Assembly (NCBI GenBank): GCA_964439215.1
Contig: CAYTNY010000087.1
Coordinates: 1 to 9,272, forward strand
Origin: CAYTNY01 sp964439215
GTDB taxonomy: Bacteria > Oederibacteriota > PGYV01 > CAYTNY01
Direction of reading: 5' to 3'
DNA length: 9,272 nucleotides
The notes below the pieces were generated by a model that worked only from the letters and a program-made list of their open reading frames with translations, searched no databases and was not told the DNA's origin. A program made the position numbers and the translations under genes. Shown piece after piece: positions 6,784-9,272 of the stretch (position 1 is the stretch's first letter; each line of letters begins with the position of its first letter).

Positions 6784-7386
6784 GTGCCTGACTGTATTGA
6801 AAAAGTTATACCCGCGGATATTTTAAAAGCGGTCAGAAAAAATGTAAGCGCCGGAACTTTTGCACATATTATGGGATCCTGCGCATTGGGAGCGGAAATT
6901 GCCTGCCGTTACAAACTTGATAAAAGAAAAATAATTCTTGCCGGAATTCTGCATGATATCGCAAAGGATTTTTCGGATTCAAAAAAAGTGCAGTATATGC
7001 GCAGGTATAAGATAAAAAAACCGGATAATCCCGATCTTGATGTGCTTTTGCATGGGTTTATTGCGGCAAAAATAACGGAAAAAGAATTTGGAATAAAAGA
7101 CAGGGAAATAATAAATGCCGTAAAATACCATACAACAGGGAAGAAGAAAATGAATAATACGGCAAAGGCTTTATTTGCGGCGGATTATATTGAGGAAGGA
7201 AGGACACATAAAGGCGCCGCAAGAATAAGAACAATCTGGCGGAATGATCCGGAAATGACTCTTGATGAACTTGTTTTTGATATAATATCAGCTAAAATAA
7301 GGTATGTTGAATCAGTTCCCAAAAAAGTGCATGAAAACGGGATTAAACTTTATAATGAACTGATTGAAAAATTAAACAAAAAGTAA
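6784..7386 (+). CDS. yqeK: HD-domain phosphohydrolase, YqeK-like (diadenosine tetraphosphate hydrolase type)
   Basis: A 200-residue HD-superfamily protein with the motif order of YqeK. H28 lies in the opening helix (FAHIMGS), then LHDIAK with H57-D58, HG at 90-91 (LLHGFIAA), H116 in YHTTG, and D134 in AADYIEEGR (132-140). Characterised YqeK proteins split Ap4A symmetrically into two ADP and use an iron-containing di-metal site; applying this here is by family. The length is normal. Many bacteria encode YqeK beside nadD and rsfS; neither is present here, where the partner is an unrecognised small membrane protein. The start is GTG 6784, 4 bases after the previous stop, with a weak upstream GGA. 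An overlapping ATG at 6782 is in another frame. A short hairpin at 7399-7412 follows the gene but lacks a T-run. Confidence 0.88.
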   Translation: MPDCIEKVIPADILKAVRKNVSAGTFAHIMGSCALGAEIACRYKLDKRKIILAGILHDIAKDFSDSKKVQYMRRYKIKKPDNPDLDVLLHGFIAAKITEKEFGIKDREIINAVKYHTTGKKKMNNTAKALFAADYIEEGRTHKGAARIRTIWRNDPEMTLDELVFDIISAKIRYVESVPKKVHENGIKLYNELIEKLNKK

Positions 7387-7457
7387 ATTCTCAGTATATA
7401 AGCGGGGGCTTACAAAAAAAGCAGGGAGCGGTTAAAACAAAAAAACTGCCAAAAAAA

Positions 7458-7486
7458 TTGACAAAAAGTAATGTATTATGTATACT
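7458..7486 (+). promoter_or_regulatory. Strong sigma70-type promoter of the winged-helix gene
   Basis: An exact consensus -35 box TTGACA (7458-7463) and a -10 box TATACT (7481-7486) are separated by 17 bases, with TG immediately before the -10. Transcription should start at about 7493, almost at the Shine-Dalgarno, leaving a leader of roughly 17 bases. By consensus match it is about as strong as the tRNA promoter. Confidence 0.8.
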
Positions 7487-7494
7487 TATTTATG

Positions 7495-7506
7495 AAAGGC
7501 GGTGAT
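7495..7506 (+). promoter_or_regulatory. Extended Shine-Dalgarno fixing the start at 7510
   Basis: AAAGGCGGTGAT matches the extended anti-Shine-Dalgarno complement AAAGGAGGTGAT at 11 of 12 bases and ends 3 bases before ATG 7510. The longer frame from ATG 7471 begins upstream of the predicted transcription start and is rejected. Confidence 0.85.
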
Positions 7507-7509
7507 ATT

Positions 7510-7866
7510 ATGGGGGATTTGGAAAAAGATGTTTTAAAGGAAATTTTTTCAAGCAGAGAAGCGCTCGGAGTGATTTGCTACAAAAAACACAGACATCAGG
7601 GAAAGATAAGCGCGGCCAGAATTTCAGAGATTCTTAAGGTTCCGATAAATAAAGTTAAGGATACATGCGAAAAACTGCAGGGTGCCGGTCTGATAACCAC
7701 ATATAAAACCGGCGCGGATATTCAGATAGAGTTTGTGGACAGTGAAAATGATAAATTAAAAGATATAATTGATGAGGCTATATGGGAAAACAAACAGGAA
7801 TACGGACAAGTGTATAAAAGACTGATAACCGCGGAACTGCTGGATTTTATGGGCGGCGGGGACTGA
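7510..7866 (+). CDS. Small winged-helix DNA-binding-like protein of unknown function
   Basis: A 118-residue protein with a helix-turn-helix pattern at about 33-60: ISAARISEILKVPINKVKDTCEKLQGAGLI. A short beta-wing follows (ITTYKTGADIQIEFV, about 62-76). Helices on both sides (1-25 and 82-113) could form a dimer interface. The layout recalls Rrf2-type regulators, including the phrase 'L..AGLI', but the GG-Y wing and the three-cysteine cluster of iron-sulphur Rrf2 proteins are missing. C23, H27 and H29 lie close together and C53 is in the recognition region, so a metal or redox role is conceivable. It is a single-gene unit with a strong promoter, convergent with the LacI-type gene 61 bases away. 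The target genes are unknown, and a non-DNA-binding wHTH protein is also possible. Confidence 0.7.
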   Translation: MGDLEKDVLKEIFSSREALGVICYKKHRHQGKISAARISEILKVPINKVKDTCEKLQGAGLITTYKTGADIQIEFVDSENDKLKDIIDEAIWENKQEYGQVYKRLITAELLDFMGGGD

Positions 7867-7927
7867 CCGGCAGAGCCGCACGGGGTACGAAGCAGGGGCG
7901 CCGGGTATTATAATAATATAATTTTGT

Positions 7928-8932
7928 TTATGCGGACTCCCGTATTATTAATTCTGTATCAAAAATAATCTCAACAGGCCCGGAAGACGGGTTTTTTATT
8001 AAATCAACCGCAATGTTAAATGCGCGTTTTCCCATTTCAAATACCGGTTGTTTTACTGTTGTAAGCGGGGGCTTGAAAAAAGGCGCGAATTCTATATCAT
8101 CATAGCCTATGACAGGGATATCGTCGGGTACTTTAAATCCTTCATTTTCAGCTTCTTTTATTGCACCTAGCGCAACGAGGTCGCCTGCGGCGCAGAATAC
8201 AGCGTCAGGTTTATGAGAAGATCTCAGAAACTGCTTCACGGCGTTTACGCCGTCCTCAAAGATGTAGTTTTTTACCGCGTAAAAAAGATCATTTCTGACA
8301 TCTATTTTTTTATCGTGCAGAGCGGCAACAAAGCCTCTTTTTCTTTCTGCGGGGGACAGGCCCTGTTCTTCTTCTCCGGATCCCGCAATAAGAGCGATGT
8401 TTCTTTTGCCTTTATCCGCAAGATAGGAGGCGGCGTCATAGGCGCCTTTATAGTTGTCGCTCATTATGGTAGAAGCGCCGGGTGCGCGTTCTTCTATGAG
8501 GATTACAGGTATGTCTGATTTCCGGTATTCCTCCATCAGATTATCATCCGGGCGTATGCTCAGAATTATTACAGCATCCGCCATTTTTCCGTAAAGCAGG
8601 CTCTGCAGGATTTCCTGTTTGGATTCTGCCCGGCCGCGTGTTGAGTACTGATTTATGTTGTAAGGATTGTCTGAACTTCCTGATTCAAGGCCTTTCAGGA
8701 AATTAACTTCAAACATGGAAGAAAAATATGTTGCAACAACCGCAACAGAATTGCTTTTTCCCCGCACCAGACTCCGTGCCATATAATTGGGGTGGTAGTT
8801 GAGTTTTTTTATCGCTTTTTCAACTTTTTCCTTTGTTGCAGAAGTTATTCTCTTGTCTTTGTGTATTACCATTGAAACTGTTGTGTGTGAAACACCTGCA
8901 AGTCTTGCGACATCTTTGATTGTTGCTGCCAT
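7928..8932 (-). CDS. LacI-family transcriptional regulator
   Basis: A 334-residue repressor of normal LacI/GalR length. The N-terminal headpiece is complete: TIKDVARLAGVSHTTVSM (4-21) is the helix-turn-helix, followed by RITSATKEKVEKAIKKLNYHPN. The hinge helix ARSLVRGKS (52-60) carries L55, which inserts into the operator centre in this family. The effector domain (about 61-334) has the periplasmic-binding-protein fold, with AVVATYFSSMFEVNF near its start, GAYDAASYLADKGKRNIALIAG in the middle and IPVIGYDDIEFAPFFKPPLTTVKQP near the end. Residue 21 is M where most members have R (LacI R22). AAGGAG on the minus strand (8940-8945) lies 7 bases before ATG. The ligand is probably a sugar and the targets are unproven. 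It could regulate the nearby transporter or genes beyond the right edge. Confidence 0.95.
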   Translation of the reverse strand: MAATIKDVARLAGVSHTTVSMVIHKDKRITSATKEKVEKAIKKLNYHPNYMARSLVRGKSNSVAVVATYFSSMFEVNFLKGLESGSSDNPYNINQYSTRGRAESKQEILQSLLYGKMADAVIILSIRPDDNLMEEYRKSDIPVILIEERAPGASTIMSDNYKGAYDAASYLADKGKRNIALIAGSGEEEQGLSPAERKRGFVAALHDKKIDVRNDLFYAVKNYIFEDGVNAVKQFLRSSHKPDAVFCAAGDLVALGAIKEAENEGFKVPDDIPVIGYDDIEFAPFFKPPLTTVKQPVFEMGKRAFNIAVDLIKNPSSGPVEIIFDTELIIRESA

Positions 8933-8946
8933 ATAGAGTCTCCTTG

Positions 8947-8967
8947 TTTAACGTAAAAACATTTTAC
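8947..8967. promoter_or_regulatory. Candidate autoregulatory operator(s) of the LacI-family repressor
   Basis: Two overlapping symmetric sequences are present. TTTAACGTAAAA (8947-8958) is centred on CG, as LacI-family operators usually are, and is symmetric at 10 of 12 bases. GTAAAA-ACA-TTTTAC (8953-8967) is a perfect 6-bp inverted repeat. They cover the predicted -10 box and start point of the repressor gene, so binding would block its own transcription. The symmetry is seen directly; recognition by this protein is inferred. Confidence 0.45.
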
Positions 8968-8989
8968 ATGAGAGTTGGAATTTACGCAA
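8961..8989 (-). promoter_or_regulatory. Predicted promoter of the LacI-family gene
   Basis: On the minus strand a -10 box TAAAAT (8966-8961) is preceded, after a 17-base spacer ending in TG, by a weak -35 box TTGCGT (8989-8984). The start point would be near 8954, leaving a leader of about 20 bases before ATG. The weak -35 makes this a moderate prediction. Confidence 0.5.
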
Positions 8990-9272
8990 TAAAAAATTAT
9001 TTTAGGCCGGTTTAAGCCCGGGGGGGAGTTCCGGGTTCCAAAGGGTAAACAAAAAAAATTTACTGTTTGGAAATTTATTGTTTTTTTTGACTTGTATGAT
9101 CTTTAAACCTTGAACTGTTTATTCCCGCGCCGAAATGTAAAATGAATTGTAATACCTGAAACATCCGGAACGATATCAAAATACAGCCCATTTCCTGTTT
9201 AATCGTCAAATTATATCATACAGTGTTCAGCCGCTGCTTAACCCCCTCCAAGAGTATGTAACAGGCCGAAAG
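8990..9272. other. Right-edge intergenic stretch with inverted repeats, no supported gene
   Basis: No reading frame here is convincing. Visible structure: a GC hairpin CCCGG (9017-9021) / CCGGG (9031-9035) around a G-rich loop, and an interrupted inverted repeat at 9038-9070 whose arms are CCAAA..GTAAA and TTTAC..TTTGG around an A-rich centre. The GTAAA/TTTAC half sites resemble those next to the LacI-type gene. No good plus-strand promoter was found, although TTGACT at 9087-9092 and TTGAAC at 9110-9115 occur without a well-spaced -10 box. It may be the upstream region of a divergent gene beyond the edge. Confidence 0.4.

Noticed and set aside
7399..7412. TAAGC-GGGG-GCTTA hairpin after the YqeK-like gene, and a 13-base copy of TAAGCGGGGGCTT at 8062-8074
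   Set aside because: As a terminator it lacks a T-run (it is followed by CAAAAAAA). As a repeat, one shared 13-mer in about 9 kb is close to chance, and the second copy lies inside the LacI-type coding sequence.
7908..7927. AT-rich inverted repeat ATTATA-ATAA-TATAAT with a following TTTT as a shared terminator between convergent genes
   Set aside because: The stem is six A-T pairs only, too weak for an intrinsic terminator, and the T-run is four bases.
9075..9191. 38-residue minus-strand frame (ATG at 9191) upstream of the LacI-type gene
   Set aside because: It is short, has no recognisable domain, only a poorly spaced AGGAA before it, and no good promoter.

Overview
The window looks like part of the chromosome of an uncultured, diderm (Gram-negative-type) bacterium. 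It has moderate GC (about 40-45 % by eye), purine-rich sense strands, many ATA and AGG codons, and frequent TTG/GTG starts placed behind good Shine-Dalgarno sequences. An outer-membrane-type beta-barrel protein and a solute-binding protein with a non-lipoprotein signal peptide both argue for two membranes. The style resembles candidate phyla such as Goldbacteria, Omnitrophota or Elusimicrobia relatives, but that placement is a guess. No prophage, transposon or CRISPR signature is visible.

Left end (1-508): a near-consensus sigma70 promoter drives a tRNA-Arg(CCU). It is followed by about 270 bases without a convincing gene, which contain a GC-rich cluster of alternative hairpins. Next comes a tightly packed plus-strand cluster (509-6531): a PHP-domain phosphoesterase, a small beta-barrel protein, a membrane-anchored TPR protein of YfgM type, a TIGR00725 Rossmann-fold protein, and a binding protein plus two permeases of a CUT1-type carbohydrate ABC transporter. 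From 2555 onward each gene abuts or overlaps the next (0-nt gap, then 4-, 8- and 4-nt overlaps), so the transporter is probably translationally coupled to the TIGR00725 gene. No ATPase gene is present, so an MsmK/UgpC-type shared ATPase must be encoded elsewhere. The first permease carries an unusual charged cytoplasmic extension of about 135 residues.

Middle (6532-7866): a second promoter has a perfect 15-bp palindrome in its spacer. It precedes a 55-residue single-span membrane protein and a YqeK-type HD phosphohydrolase. A third promoter (exact TTGACA, 17-bp spacer) with an extended Shine-Dalgarno drives a free-standing 118-residue winged-helix protein of unknown role.

Right end (7867-9272): a convergent minus-strand LacI-family regulator. 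Its predicted promoter is overlapped by two operator-like palindromes, suggesting autorepression. The last 280 bases hold further inverted repeats but no convincing gene, and may belong to a divergent transcription unit beyond the edge. Its target could be that unit or the transporter operon, but I found no matching operator in front of the transporter genes. The most notable items are the palindrome-in-spacer promoter, the LacI regulator with an atypical recognition helix beside its putative operators, and the extended permease. None is by itself a proven new system.
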